From Streptomyces sp. NBC_01233 (GTDB lineage: Bacteria > Actinomycetota > Actinomycetes > Streptomycetales > Streptomycetaceae), in contig NZ_CP108514.1 of assembly GCF_035989305.1 (NCBI RefSeq), forward strand, positions 744,001-808,000: a DNA stretch of 64,000 nucleotides. The letters run 5' to 3'. The translations under genes were made by a program, and so were the position numbers. The notes beneath the pieces were generated by a model. The model ran no database searches and had not been told where the DNA came from. It saw nothing but the letters and a program-made list of their open reading frames with translations. Below, one piece after another: positions 7,829 through 16,556 of the stretch (positions are counted from its first letter, which is position 1; each line of letters opens with the position of its first letter).

Positions 7829-10096
7829 GTGGGCACGGGGCGGCGGGGGCGGCCGCAGCGGCCGCTCGACACCACCGTCCCGGCCCTGGCGGAGCTCGCG
7901 CGGGAACTGCGCGAGCTCCGTGCCGCGGCCGGGCTGACCCTGGACAACCTCTATGCCGTCACCCACTGGAGCAAGGGCGCGCTCAGCGCGGCCACCACCG
8001 GGCGGGACCTGCCGCGCTGGGAACTCGTCGAGGCGTGGGTGACCGCCTGCGATCCGGAGGCCAACCTCGACCTCTGGCAGGCCCGGCACCGTCGTGCCCG
8101 CGCGCAGTACGAGCGGACCCGCCTCGTCCTGCCCGCGGGCCGCCCGCCGGCCGGCCGTACGGCCCCCGGGCCGCGCGTGCCGGACAGCCCGGCCGGGCCC
8201 CGGCCCAGCTCGCTGGAACGGGACGCCTGGCGGACCCTCGCCCCCGACCGGCGGCCGTGGGGGGTCGCCGCCCATCCGGCCCCGATCCCGTTGCGCTTCA
8301 CCACCGTCGGGCCCGACTTCACCGACACCGGATCCGACGCCGCCGACCTCACCGGCCACTACGACCAGATCGGGGAGATCTTCGCCCTCACCGGATCGCG
8401 GCGCCTGCTGGTCCTCGGCGACCGCGGCAGCGGCAAGACCCAACTGGCCCGCCATCTGGGCACCCGGCTGCTGACGGCGGACGGTGGCGGCGGCTCCGTG
8501 CCCGTGGTGCCCGTACTGGTGTCGCTGCGCGGATGGCGCCCCGAGCGCGGCCCGGACAGCCTGCTCGCCTGGATCGCCGACGCACTCACCGGCTGCACCA
8601 CCGAGGACGTCCGGACCCTCCTCGGGCGGCACCGGCTGCTGCCCATCCTCGACGACTTCGACAGCCTGACCCTGCGTCAACGCGGCCGGGCGCTGTACAC
8701 CTTCAACCAGCTGCCGCAGCAGGCCCCGTTCGTCCTCGTCAGCGGGTGGGCCGAGTTCACCCGGACCGTGGAGCAGACCGACACCGTCATCGCCGGGAGC
8801 GCCGGTGTCCGGCTGCTCCCCGTGGGCGTCGGCGACCTCGACGGCTGGATCCAGCGCAGCTCCCGCTCCCGTACGAAGGAGCAGGACTGGGCGCCGGTCC
8901 TGGCGGCGCTCGCCGACCGGCCGGACCTGCCGGCCGCCACCGTCCTCGCCGACCCGACGCTGGCCGGCGCGGCCAGACTGCTCTACACGGACGGCCGGGC
9001 GGTGCCCGCCGAGCTGGTGGAAGAGGGCGCCACCGCCGAGGCCCTCGAAATGCGGCTGGTCCAGCACCTCTTCGGCTCCTTCCCGCCGTACCGCCAGCAC
9101 GGCGGCATCGGCGGACACCAGCTCCAGGAACAGCACCGCCACCAGGCGCTGCACCTGCTGGCCCGGCGGGAGCAGGAGGAGGAAGGACCCGTGGGCGACC
9201 TGCGGGTGCTGTACCGGGGGCGCCGTCCTTCCCGCCGCCGGGCCGGCGTCCAGGCGGCCCTGCTGTGTCTGCTGTCGTGGGTGTTCCTCAGTTTCGTGCA
9301 GGTGGGCGACAGCGCGAGCACGTACACCGCGGCCGGCTCCTCCTCCCCGGTCGAGTCGGCCATGCTCATCCCGGGAGCGGTCATCGGGGCAGGCTGGTAC
9401 GTGTACTTGCGGCACCGGCTGGACTGCAGGGCAGGGCGGACGGACCCCCTCTGCCGGGTGCGGTCGTGGCTGTTGCGGAGCATCCCGGCCGGGGTGGCCC
9501 TGATCCTCGCGACGGCGGTCGGTCCCGGGGCGGATGCCGAACGGTTGTCCCTGGTCGTGGCCGCGGCACTGCTGGCGGGCGCGGTCTGGCTGGCCGAGCA
9601 GGCCTCGCGCCGGCCGGCGCCGCACTGGTTCCTGACCGAGCTGGCCGTCGTACCCGTGCTGTTGTTCGCGGTGCTGCCGGGGGACACCATCACGGCCCTG
9701 CCGGTGCTGCTGCCCGTCCTGCTGGGCGTCACGGTGACCGGGCACTGGCTGCGAGCGGTGCTGACCTCGCGCTTCGCCCTGTGGGGTCTGTACCCGGGGG
9801 TTCTGCTCGGTCTGCTCGCCGATGCGACGGACCCGGACGTCCTGCGGGCCGGGCGGGACGGCTGGTCCTTCACCCACCCTGCCGTGGCGCGGTGGTACCG
9901 GAAGGCCGCCGTCGCCTCGCCCGACGCGGAGAACACCGCGGAGCCGGTTCCGGTGCGCCGTGGCGGGTGGCCAGGACAGCCGGGACCCGTGCCGTCGGGA
10001 CCGGTGCCGCCGTCGGGACCGGTCCCGTCGGGACCCCTGCCGCAGCCACCCCCGCCGCCGACCCCGCTCCCGCCCGCCGGAGGACCGGCGGGATGA
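7829..10096 (+). CDS. HTH / P-loop NTPase / multi-TM protein (NACHT-like)
   Basis: A 755-residue protein in three parts. Residues ~15-95 form an XRE-like helix-turn-helix region (LRAAAGLTLDNLYAVTHWSK). Residues ~190-380 hold a P-loop NTPase with Walker A GDRGSGKTQLA near 197 and Walker B LLPILDDFD near 270, resembling NACHT/STAND NTPases. Residues ~470-660 contain five or six membrane spans. A proline/glycine-rich tail (PSGPVP repeats) closes the protein. The combination is typical of Streptomyces signalling or conflict NTPases rather than transporters. It follows the small membrane protein by four bases. Function is unknown. Confidence 0.75.
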   Translation: MGTGRRGRPQRPLDTTVPALAELARELRELRAAAGLTLDNLYAVTHWSKGALSAATTGRDLPRWELVEAWVTACDPEANLDLWQARHRRARAQYERTRLVLPAGRPPAGRTAPGPRVPDSPAGPRPSSLERDAWRTLAPDRRPWGVAAHPAPIPLRFTTVGPDFTDTGSDAADLTGHYDQIGEIFALTGSRRLLVLGDRGSGKTQLARHLGTRLLTADGGGGSVPVVPVLVSLRGWRPERGPDSLLAWIADALTGCTTEDVRTLLGRHRLLPILDDFDSLTLRQRGRALYTFNQLPQQAPFVLVSGWAEFTRTVEQTDTVIAGSAGVRLLPVGVGDLDGWIQRSSRSRTKEQDWAPVLAALADRPDLPAATVLADPTLAGAARLLYTDGRAVPAELVEEGATAEALEMRLVQHLFGSFPPYRQHGGIGGHQLQEQHRHQALHLLARREQEEEGPVGDLRVLYRGRRPSRRRAGVQAALLCLLSWVFLSFVQVGDSASTYTAAGSSSPVESAMLIPGAVIGAGWYVYLRHRLDCRAGRTDPLCRVRSWLLRSIPAGVALILATAVGPGADAERLSLVVAAALLAGAVWLAEQASRRPAPHWFLTELAVVPVLLFAVLPGDTITALPVLLPVLLGVTVTGHWLRAVLTSRFALWGLYPGVLLGLLADATDPDVLRAGRDGWSFTHPAVARWYRKAAVASPDAENTAEPVPVRRGGWPGQPGPVPSGPVPPSGPVPSGPLPQPPPPPTPLPPAGGPAG

Positions 10097-10098
10097 AC

Positions 10099-10128
10099 GG
10101 GCCCGCCGCTCGTGAGGACGGCGGGCCC
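10099..10128. terminator. bidirectional terminator hairpin
   Basis: GGGCCCGCCG (10099-10108) and CGGCGGGCCC (10119-10128) form perfect 10-bp arms around a 10-base loop. The hairpin lies between two convergent genes, so it can serve both. Confidence 0.7.
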
Positions 10129-10140
10129 GTACCCGTACGG

Positions 10141-11844
10141 CTAGGCGGTCGGGGAGAGGACGGTGTCCTCCGGTGCGCGTGCCGTGGGCTGGGTGCTCCC
10201 GGCGACGATCAGGGCCAGTAAGACCGCGGCCGCCTCGCTCTGCAGGATCCGGGCGGCCTGCTTCAGCCGGCCGGGATCGGGGACCGGGATGGACAGGGCC
10301 ACGCACTCCGCGTTCGGGCCCGCGGTGATCGGCACCGCCGCGCACACCGTGCCGATCGCGTACTCCTGCAGGTCGAGGAGGGGGGCGTTGGGCGGGCGGG
10401 TGTCGAGCTGGTGGAAGAGGGCCTGCTGGCTGGTGAGGGTGTGGGCGGTGAAACGGGTGAGCCGGTGGCGGGCCAGGTGGTCCTTCCTGTCGTCGTAGTC
10501 GAGCTGGGTGAGCAGCGCCTTGCCCACCGCGGAGGCGTGGGCGGCGGCGCGGAAGTCGACCCACTCCTCGACCACGGGGGTGGCGGGGCCGTCGGCGTAC
10601 TGGGTGATGGAGACTTCTCCGTCGGTGTAGCGGGCGACGTAGACGGCGGCGCCGACCGCGTCCCGCACCCAGGCGAGGGTCTCGCGCAGATGCCCGCGGC
10701 CCTCTCCGTTGACCGAGTCGGCCAGGAGGAGCGCGTGGCCGGCGAGGTAGGCGTCCGGTCCGATCGGGGTGGCCAGGCCGGCGCGGATCAGCTGTTCCAC
10801 GGCCCGCGCGAGGACCAGCTGCGGCAGCTTCGTCTCGAGGGCGATCTGGGTCAGGTTCACCCCGCCCGAGTAGCGGTTGACGACTTCCAGGACGCGCAGC
10901 GCCTGGTGGACGGATTCCAGCGCGGCGGGCGCCGGGCGTCCTTCGGGGGTCTTACGGGCCGCGTGGGTGAGGTGTGGCTGTTTCAGCGCTTCGAGCGCCC
11001 ATGCGTTCGCCTCCTCCGTCAGGTGCAGGGGGTTGAGCCGGGCGTTCTGCGCGACGGCGACCGCGACCTGCGGGCCGGGGGTGAAGACCTCCCCCAGGTC
11101 GGGGTGCTCCTCGTGCGGGCGGGCCGTGAGGGCCTGGCGCAGTCGCGCGGGGAGCCGCAGCGGAGGTCGTCCGGCCCGGCCGGGGCCGGCGGCGAGGGCG
11201 GTGAGGTCCTGGGTGGTGATGGGCGGCGAGGTCCAGATGACCGAGGCTCCGAGGGCCTCTTCGAGGTGTTCCGGGGTCGGCGGCAGGGTCGGCAGGTGCT
11301 CGTCGGGGGACAGGGTCTGGGCCTGGCGCTTCCAGTAGCGGGCGGTCGCGACCTCGGCGCGGGCGAGGTGGTGGAGGTAGAGGCAGCGGGCAGCGGTCTG
11401 CGAGCCCGCCCCGGCCGCGTACTGGAACCAGAACTGCGCGCCGTCCGTGCGGTCGGCCAGGTGCAGCAGGCAGCCGAAGAGCAGCGCCGAGTCCGCGCCG
11501 TGGGGCCAGGAGTCGGCGTCCAGGGCGCGTTCGGCGAAGTCCCGGCTCTCCACGAGGGACCACGTGAGGTCGTCCAGGCCGCGGGCGGCCCGTACGTGAC
11601 AGGCGGCGTCCAGGACGAGGTCGTCGGGGGCGGCCGATGCCGGCTGCCCCCGGGCGGGCAGGGCTCCACCGGTGGTGGTTCCCATCACGGAGCGGGCGCG
11701 GTCGGCGACGATCCGGCGGGCGATCCGGCGCCGGGCGGCCCCCTCGTCGTATCCGGCGTACTCCTCCGCGAGTACCGTCGCGTCCTCCAGGGCCGCGTCC
11801 AGTTCGCACAGCGGCATGTCACGGTTGCAAGGCATGTCGCTCAC
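10141..11844 (-). CDS. IclR-type regulator with long N-terminal extension
   Basis: A 567-residue protein. Residues ~310-365 fit an IclR winged helix (ALRVLEVVNRYSGGVNLTQI) and ~375-560 the IclR effector-binding domain (VAAYVARYTDGEV-like strands, ASAVGKALL, YAIGTVCAAVPI). IclR proteins are usually ~250-270 residues. Here ~300 extra N-terminal residues form helices (FGCLLHLADRTDGAQFWFQY, CLYLHHLARAEVATARYWKR) reminiscent of TPR/Sel1 helical repeats. The GTG at 11844 overlaps the stop of the upstream sigma-factor gene (GTGA) and has AGGAGAAGG upstream, so the pair is coupled. It probably modulates or responds with that sigma factor. Confidence 0.75.
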   Translation of the reverse strand: MSDMPCNRDMPLCELDAALEDATVLAEEYAGYDEGAARRRIARRIVADRARSVMGTTTGGALPARGQPASAAPDDLVLDAACHVRAARGLDDLTWSLVESRDFAERALDADSWPHGADSALLFGCLLHLADRTDGAQFWFQYAAGAGSQTAARCLYLHHLARAEVATARYWKRQAQTLSPDEHLPTLPPTPEHLEEALGASVIWTSPPITTQDLTALAAGPGRAGRPPLRLPARLRQALTARPHEEHPDLGEVFTPGPQVAVAVAQNARLNPLHLTEEANAWALEALKQPHLTHAARKTPEGRPAPAALESVHQALRVLEVVNRYSGGVNLTQIALETKLPQLVLARAVEQLIRAGLATPIGPDAYLAGHALLLADSVNGEGRGHLRETLAWVRDAVGAAVYVARYTDGEVSITQYADGPATPVVEEWVDFRAAAHASAVGKALLTQLDYDDRKDHLARHRLTRFTAHTLTSQQALFHQLDTRPPNAPLLDLQEYAIGTVCAAVPITAGPNAECVALSIPVPDPGRLKQAARILQSEAAAVLLALIVAGSTQPTARAPEDTVLSPTA

Positions 11845-12419
11845 TGGTCCTTCTCCTCTCCGGGGATCCAGTCGACCCCGAGCTTGCGGGACAGGGTTCG
11901 GCGTGCGCCGCGGATGTGCGAGCGGACCGTCGCGGGGGTGATCCCCATCATCCGCGCGACGGTGTCGGAGTCGTTGCCGAGGAGGAAGGCCAGCAGCACC
12001 ACGTCGTACTGTCGTTCGGACAGGCCCGCGATCGCCGCGTACAGTCCGAGCTTCGACTCCAGCAGTTCCAGCCGTTCCCTCGAGGACCGGCGCAGCGCGG
12101 CGAACCACGCCGTCTCCACCATGGCCACCTGCCGGCCCAGGACCGCCAGCCGTCTCTCGACGTGCTCGCGCAGCACCGCCCAGGCGAAGCCGTGGAGGCT
12201 CGCCTCCTTGAGCGCCTGGCGCCACACCTTCAGCAGGAAGGTGAACACGTCGTCGACGACTTCCTCGGCGTCCTTGGGGTTCCCGAGCTGCAGGTGGGCG
12301 TAGCGCAGATAGGCACGGTGCTGCTGGGAGTGGAACGCGGTGAACTCCACCGGAAGGACTCCGGCCAGCTCGCTGGAGACCGCCTGGTCCCCCGATGGAT
12401 CGAATTCGCCTTCGCTCAT
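11841..12419 (-). CDS. ECF-like RNA polymerase sigma factor
   Basis: A 192-residue protein from ATG 12419. An N-terminal sigma-2 region (YLRYAHLQLGNPKDAEEVVDDVF with HGFAWAVLREHVERRL) is followed by a sigma-4 helix-turn-helix (LSERQYDVVLLAFLLGNDSDTVARMM, ITPATVRSHIRGARRTLSRK). It lacks regions 1 and 3, as expected for group IV sigma factors. A GTG at 12431 is an alternative start. The ATG has GGGGGAG only three bases away, so the exact start is open. Its stop overlaps the IclR-type gene, suggesting the latter acts in place of a classical anti-sigma factor; no anti-sigma gene is nearby. Confidence 0.78.
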   Translation of the reverse strand: MSEGEFDPSGDQAVSSELAGVLPVEFTAFHSQQHRAYLRYAHLQLGNPKDAEEVVDDVFTFLLKVWRQALKEASLHGFAWAVLREHVERRLAVLGRQVAMVETAWFAALRRSSRERLELLESKLGLYAAIAGLSERQYDVVLLAFLLGNDSDTVARMMGITPATVRSHIRGARRTLSRKLGVDWIPGEEKDQ

Positions 12420-13140
12420 ACGCTCCCCCACAGCTGTTCAGCGCTCCCCGCCGGGGCGGCGGGGAGCTCACGGTGGCGGGCCGGGGGAACGACGAGGCGG
12501 TGCAGGGTGGTTGGCCCGCCCGCTCCCGTCCGTACCCCCACGCCCGACAGGCGCACGCGCGCCCTGAACCCATCGGCCACGTCGACGGCATCGACCACTT
12601 CGACCACTTCGACCACTTCGACCACAAGAAAAAAATCGACTACGAGACATACGAGAGGTACGAGACAACGGACCGCGGTGGCGGTTAACAGCGCGAGGGC
12701 GACCGTCTCGGCAACATTCACTTCGGCGCGGAACCTTCCAAATGGACCATGCGTAATCGGCGTGCCTGCCCCCGGACCAGCAGCCGCGGAGCGCCCGGCA
12801 CGCTCCCACTCACCACCCCATCGGAAAACGAGCCGGATCGTGCAAACCGGTCCGGGAAAATCTTCAGAAGGAAGCGCATCCGCCTCCCCGCGCGCCCCGG
12901 TCCGCCCGCGCACGCCCCCGGCACATCCGCCCGCCCGGCCTTCGCCGCCGTGCGCCCGCACGGGCGTACCCAGGGGCGCCGCCGCTGTTTCTTTCACACG
13001 ATCGGATGTCGCTACGGCCCCATCCGGTGGGACACGTCCCGACTCCCCCGCTCCCGGGAGCGGATACCTGCATGGTGGGTCCAGCTTTCGGCGCCCCGGC
13101 ACTCCGCGCGCGCCCGTCGAAGAGGAAGGGCCCGTATCCG
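12420..13140. other. long intergenic region with AT-rich core
   Basis: A ~720-bp gap between the divergent sigma-factor and glycosidase genes. Positions 12590-12720 are unusually A-rich for this genome and include the 9-bp repeat listed separately. A leftward frame starting at GTG 12721 would encode a very hydrophobic peptide with a TTA codon, but ribosome site and coding bias are weak, so I do not call it. The remainder shows no supportable gene. Confidence 0.45.
12592..12627. repeat. 9-bp tandem repeat, about four copies
   Basis: CGACCACTT occurs at 12592, 12601 and 12610, followed by the variant CGACCACAA at 12619. It is directly followed by an A-tract (AAGAAAAAAAT). The array lies ~170 bases upstream of the sigma-factor gene and could be part of its control region. 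Confidence 0.8.
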
Positions 13141-15111
13141 ATGGCGTTCGCGAGGAGTCTGCTGCCCGCCGTGCTCTCCCTGGCGCTGACCGGTGTGCCC
13201 GCCGCGCTCCCGGACGCCGCGGCCGCCTCAGCCGCCGCGGCCGCCGTGATCTACGACGGTCAGGTCCGCCACGAGACCGCGCTGTTCAGCGTGAAGTCCA
13301 CCAACAACGCGGCGGCCCAGGAGTTCGCGGTGACCGGCACCCGGCTCTCCCGGGTGAGCGTCTGGCTGGCGAGCGGGGCCGCGACGGGCACCGTGACCGC
13401 CCAGATCCGCCGGGTGCGCGCGGACGCGGGGTCGACGATCGCCTCGAAGACACTGAACCTGGCCGCCCTCGGCGGCGCCGGGGCCGGCTGGGTCGAATTC
13501 CCGGTAGACGCCGCCGTCACCCCGGGCACCACGTACTACCTGTTCCTCCAGGCGACCACCGCGGAGAACAAGCCGATCGCCTGGTACGGCACCACACGGT
13601 CCGTGCCCGGCTCGCTGACCAGCTGGAACTACGACCGGGCGTACTGGGGCGGCTGGCACGCCTACGCCTCCCGGCTGGCCTTCCACGTCAATCCCACCGG
13701 CAGCGAGCGCTGCGGGGAGACCGAGCCCTGCTACGTACCGGCCTCCGCGCTCGCGGCCCGTACCTCGGGCCTGCTGACCAACCGGGTGGCCACCGAGGCC
13801 GTCCTGCCCCCCTTCGCCGTGGGCGCCTCCTACGTCGACGGGAGCAACGTGCTGCGCCTGCCCTCCGGCCGGTGGCGGTACCTGCCCGACGGGGCCTCGG
13901 CGTCGGCCGTCGTCGAGGCGGACGACCCGCGCGCCCTGGCGCAGGTCGCCGAGAGCCGCGCGTGGCTGGCCGAGGGCAGGGTGCCGGGTACCACCGCCGC
14001 GCAGCGGGCCGCGGCGCAGCGCGCCCTGCTGTCGATGCGGGCGCTGCTGAAGCCCAACGGAGCGTTCGCGGCGGCGTGGTCGCCGCCCTGGGAGTACTCC
14101 TGGCCGCGGGACGGCGCCTTCGCCGCGGCCGCGTTCGCCGCCACCGGGCACGACGAGGAGGCGTACCGGATCCTGGACTACGACGCGCTGACCCAGCGGG
14201 CCGACGGGACCTGGGAGGCCCGTACCACACTGGACGGCAGCGGGCCGCCGGACGCCCGGAAGTGGCAGCTGGACGGCAACGGCTGGGTGCCCTGGGCGAC
14301 TTGGCAGTGGTACCAGGCGGCGCCGCCCGGCGGCCGGGACGAACGGCTGCGCCGGCTCTACCCGATGGTGCGGAAGGCCGCCGACTACGCGGCGCGGTCA
14401 CTGGGGCCGGACGGGCTGCCTCCGGCGTCCCCGGACTACTGGGAGCTGGACACGACGACCGCCAACATCGGTACGGCCGCTCCGCTGCTGGCCGGACTCA
14501 ACGCCGCCGCCGACCTGGCCGACCGGCAGGGCTTGAGCGGGGACGCGGAGCGCTGGGCGGACGCGGCCCGGCGGCTGTCCGCCGCGATCGCCACGCACTT
14601 CGCCCCGCTGGGGTACCAGCGGACCGTCGACGGCAAGCACGGCCGGGACAGCGCGGTGGCCTTCATGGCGCCTCCGTTCAACGCCGCCCCGCCCGGCCTC
14701 GGCGGGGCGCTGGACTCCACCTACCGGGCGCTGCTGCTGCCCAACGGCGGCGTCTCGCCCGGCAACGACCCCTCCTTCAGCTGGGGTTCGTACGCGTGGA
14801 CGGCCAGCACCTCCTTCTTCGCCCTCGCCTGGTCCGGTACGGGCGAGCAGGCGAGGGCCGGCCGGGTGCTCGACTGGGTGCTGTCCAAGCGCAACGGGCT
14901 GGGCGAGCTCCCCGAAACGGTGAACGGGGCCGGGCTGCCCTCCTCGGTCGCGCCCTTGGGCTGGACGGACTCGCTGCTCGTGCTGACCGCGCTGGCCCTG
15001 CAGGGCTCCCCGCAGCCGACCCCGCCAGCGCGCGCGGTCACGGGCGCCCGCGGGCTTGGCGGGAATCCGACGCCCGGACCCGGCGGGGCCGCCGCGGATT
15101 CAGTAACGTGA
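13141..15111 (+). CDS. secreted GH15-like (six-hairpin) glycoside hydrolase
   Basis: A 656-residue protein. The ATG at 13141 begins a Sec signal peptide (MAFARSLLPAVLSLALTG, then an alanine-rich cleavage region). Residues ~35-170 form a beta-rich domain of jelly-roll type (RLSRVSVWLASGAATGTVTA). The catalytic (alpha/alpha)6 part follows from ~210. It holds the GH15 hallmarks EYSWPRDGAFAAAAFAATGH near 320 and a GNGWVPWATWQWY segment, the equivalent of the glucoamylase DEDG region being less obvious. It probably releases sugars from glucan-type polymers outside the cell. Ribosome site GAGGAAGG lies ~10 bases upstream. Glucodextranase-like activity is an alternative. Confidence 0.75.
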   Translation: MAFARSLLPAVLSLALTGVPAALPDAAAASAAAAAVIYDGQVRHETALFSVKSTNNAAAQEFAVTGTRLSRVSVWLASGAATGTVTAQIRRVRADAGSTIASKTLNLAALGGAGAGWVEFPVDAAVTPGTTYYLFLQATTAENKPIAWYGTTRSVPGSLTSWNYDRAYWGGWHAYASRLAFHVNPTGSERCGETEPCYVPASALAARTSGLLTNRVATEAVLPPFAVGASYVDGSNVLRLPSGRWRYLPDGASASAVVEADDPRALAQVAESRAWLAEGRVPGTTAAQRAAAQRALLSMRALLKPNGAFAAAWSPPWEYSWPRDGAFAAAAFAATGHDEEAYRILDYDALTQRADGTWEARTTLDGSGPPDARKWQLDGNGWVPWATWQWYQAAPPGGRDERLRRLYPMVRKAADYAARSLGPDGLPPASPDYWELDTTTANIGTAAPLLAGLNAAADLADRQGLSGDAERWADAARRLSAAIATHFAPLGYQRTVDGKHGRDSAVAFMAPPFNAAPPGLGGALDSTYRALLLPNGGVSPGNDPSFSWGSYAWTASTSFFALAWSGTGEQARAGRVLDWVLSKRNGLGELPETVNGAGLPSSVAPLGWTDSLLVLTALALQGSPQPTPPARAVTGARGLGGNPTPGPGGAAADSVT

Positions 15112-15161
15112 TCCGCCTCTGAACGCGGTTCACGTGCACGGTGCTTCGTCGGGAGGCGGTC

Positions 15162-16382
15162 ATGCGGGGCGGAACGGTTGCGGTGGTCGGCGGAAGCATC
15201 GCGGGCTGCGCCGTCGCGACGGCGGCGGCGCGGGCGGGTGCCGGCGAGGTCGTGGTGCTGGAGCGCACGCGCGGACGGCTCGAGGACCGGGGCGTGGGCC
15301 TCTGCATCCACGACGAACGGGCCGTGGAGCTCGGCGCGAGCGGGGCACTGCCCGCGGGGATCGCGGCGCACCGGCTGGAGCGGCGCCGCTGGGTGGTGCG
15401 GGACGACGCCTCCGGGCCGGGCGGGCGGGTGGTGTGGGAGCAGCCGTTCCCCTTCCACTCCTACCACTGGGGACTGCTGTGGCGCGGGCTCCGGGAGTCG
15501 GTCCCGGCCTCGGTGGTCTACCGGCAGGGGGAGACGGTGACGGGCGTCGGGGCGGACGGGAGCGCGGGAGCCGAGGTGCGGCTCGCGGGCGGCTCCGTCG
15601 AGCGGTTCGACCTGGTCGTCGGCGCCGACGGGTACCGGTCGGTGGTGCGCGAGGCGCTCTGCCCGCGGTCCCGGCCGCACTACGCCGGGTACGTGTGCTG
15701 GCGCGGGAACTTCGACGCGGCCCTGCTGGCGGGGCCCGGCGGTGACGCGGAATCGGTGCCGGAGGCGGTGACCACGGTCTGCTACGCGGGCGGCACCTGT
15801 GTGGTCTACCGCATCCCCGGGCCGGACGGGCCGCGGGTGAACTGGGTGCTCTACGCCCCTCCGCCGCGGGACGGCGGGCTGCGCTTCGACGACCCGACGA
15901 GCTTCCCGCCGGGCGGTCTGACCCCCGGACTGGCGGGACATCTCGGCGCGTTGCTCGAACGGGAGTTTCCGCCGTACTGGGGACGGGCGCTCGCGCTGAC
16001 GGCTCCGGCGGACACCTTCGTCCAGCCCATCTACGACCTGGAGACCGACCGCACCGCCGCGGGCCGGCTGCTGCTCGCGGGCGACGCGGCCACCGTCGTA
16101 CGCCCCCACAACACGAGCGGGGCCGCCAAGGCCCTGCAGGACGCCACCGCCTTCGCCGACGGGTGGCGCCGCGCCGGGTCGTTCGAGGAGCTGCTGCGCG
16201 GCTACGAGGACTCCCGCGGGGCGGGCGGACGGGAGCTGGTCGCGCTGGCCCGCCGGCTGGGCCGGGCCCAGGTCGAGGAGACCCCGTCCTGGGCGGCCAT
16301 GAACGGCGGCGGGATGGCGGCGTGGTGGCAGGGCCAGCTCGCCGGGGCCCCCGGCATCGGGGGCCGGGCGATGGCCCCGTAG
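15162..16382 (+). CDS. FAD-dependent monooxygenase
   Basis: A 406-residue flavoprotein of the aromatic-hydroxylase (PHBH) type. The dinucleotide-binding motif GGSIAGC is at residues ~8-14; the DG motif (LVVGADGYRSVVREAL) and the GD motif binding the FAD ribityl chain (LLLAGDAATVV) follow in the expected order. The ATG at 15162 has GGGAGG six bases upstream; an upstream ATG at 15141 has none. The acceptor is unknown; such enzymes hydroxylate aromatics, urate-like purines or antibiotics. It follows the glycosidase by 50 bases but its function is unrelated. Confidence 0.85.
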   Translation: MRGGTVAVVGGSIAGCAVATAAARAGAGEVVVLERTRGRLEDRGVGLCIHDERAVELGASGALPAGIAAHRLERRRWVVRDDASGPGGRVVWEQPFPFHSYHWGLLWRGLRESVPASVVYRQGETVTGVGADGSAGAEVRLAGGSVERFDLVVGADGYRSVVREALCPRSRPHYAGYVCWRGNFDAALLAGPGGDAESVPEAVTTVCYAGGTCVVYRIPGPDGPRVNWVLYAPPPRDGGLRFDDPTSFPPGGLTPGLAGHLGALLEREFPPYWGRALALTAPADTFVQPIYDLETDRTAAGRLLLAGDAATVVRPHNTSGAAKALQDATAFADGWRRAGSFEELLRGYEDSRGAGGRELVALARRLGRAQVEETPSWAAMNGGGMAAWWQGQLAGAPGIGGRAMAP

Positions 16383-16444
16383 GCCGGCCCTGCAGCCGAC
16401 CACCGACGATGGCTGGCCGCCCCCCGGCCGCCGTCGGCCGTCGG

Positions 16445-16556
16445 CCACCGGCCACCGGCCACCGGCCACCGGCCACCGGCCACCGGCCACCGGCTACCGG
16501 CTACCGGCTACCGGCTACCGGCTACCGGCTACCGGCTACCGGCTACCGGCTACCGA
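16445..16556. repeat. 16-copy 7-bp tandem array
   Basis: Seven copies of CCACCGG (16445-16493) are followed without a break by eight copies of CTACCGG (16494-16549) and a final CTACCGA. On the minus strand the second block reads CCGGTAG repeated. Since seven is not a multiple of three, a TAG stop then appears in every reading frame. The stop codon of the adjacent minus-strand gene (16543-16545) lies inside the array. Copy number should vary between strains. Confidence 0.95.

Noticed and set aside
7781..10564. 927-codon minus-strand open frame
   Set aside because: Antisense shadow of the HTH/P-loop gene; arginine/proline/glutamine rich, no ribosome site.
12416..13102. Minus-strand frame with a hydrophobic stretch and VEV repeats upstream of the sigma factor
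   Set aside because: The VEVVEVV run comes from the 9-bp DNA repeat, the start region lacks a ribosome site and codon bias is inconsistent; kept only as a remark.
11637..15122. 1161-codon plus-strand open frame
   Set aside because: Crosses the sigma-factor gene antisense, the AT-rich gap and the glycosidase in the wrong frame.
16445..16556. Possible CRISPR-like array
   Set aside because: Units are 7 bp with no spacers, so it is a simple tandem repeat.
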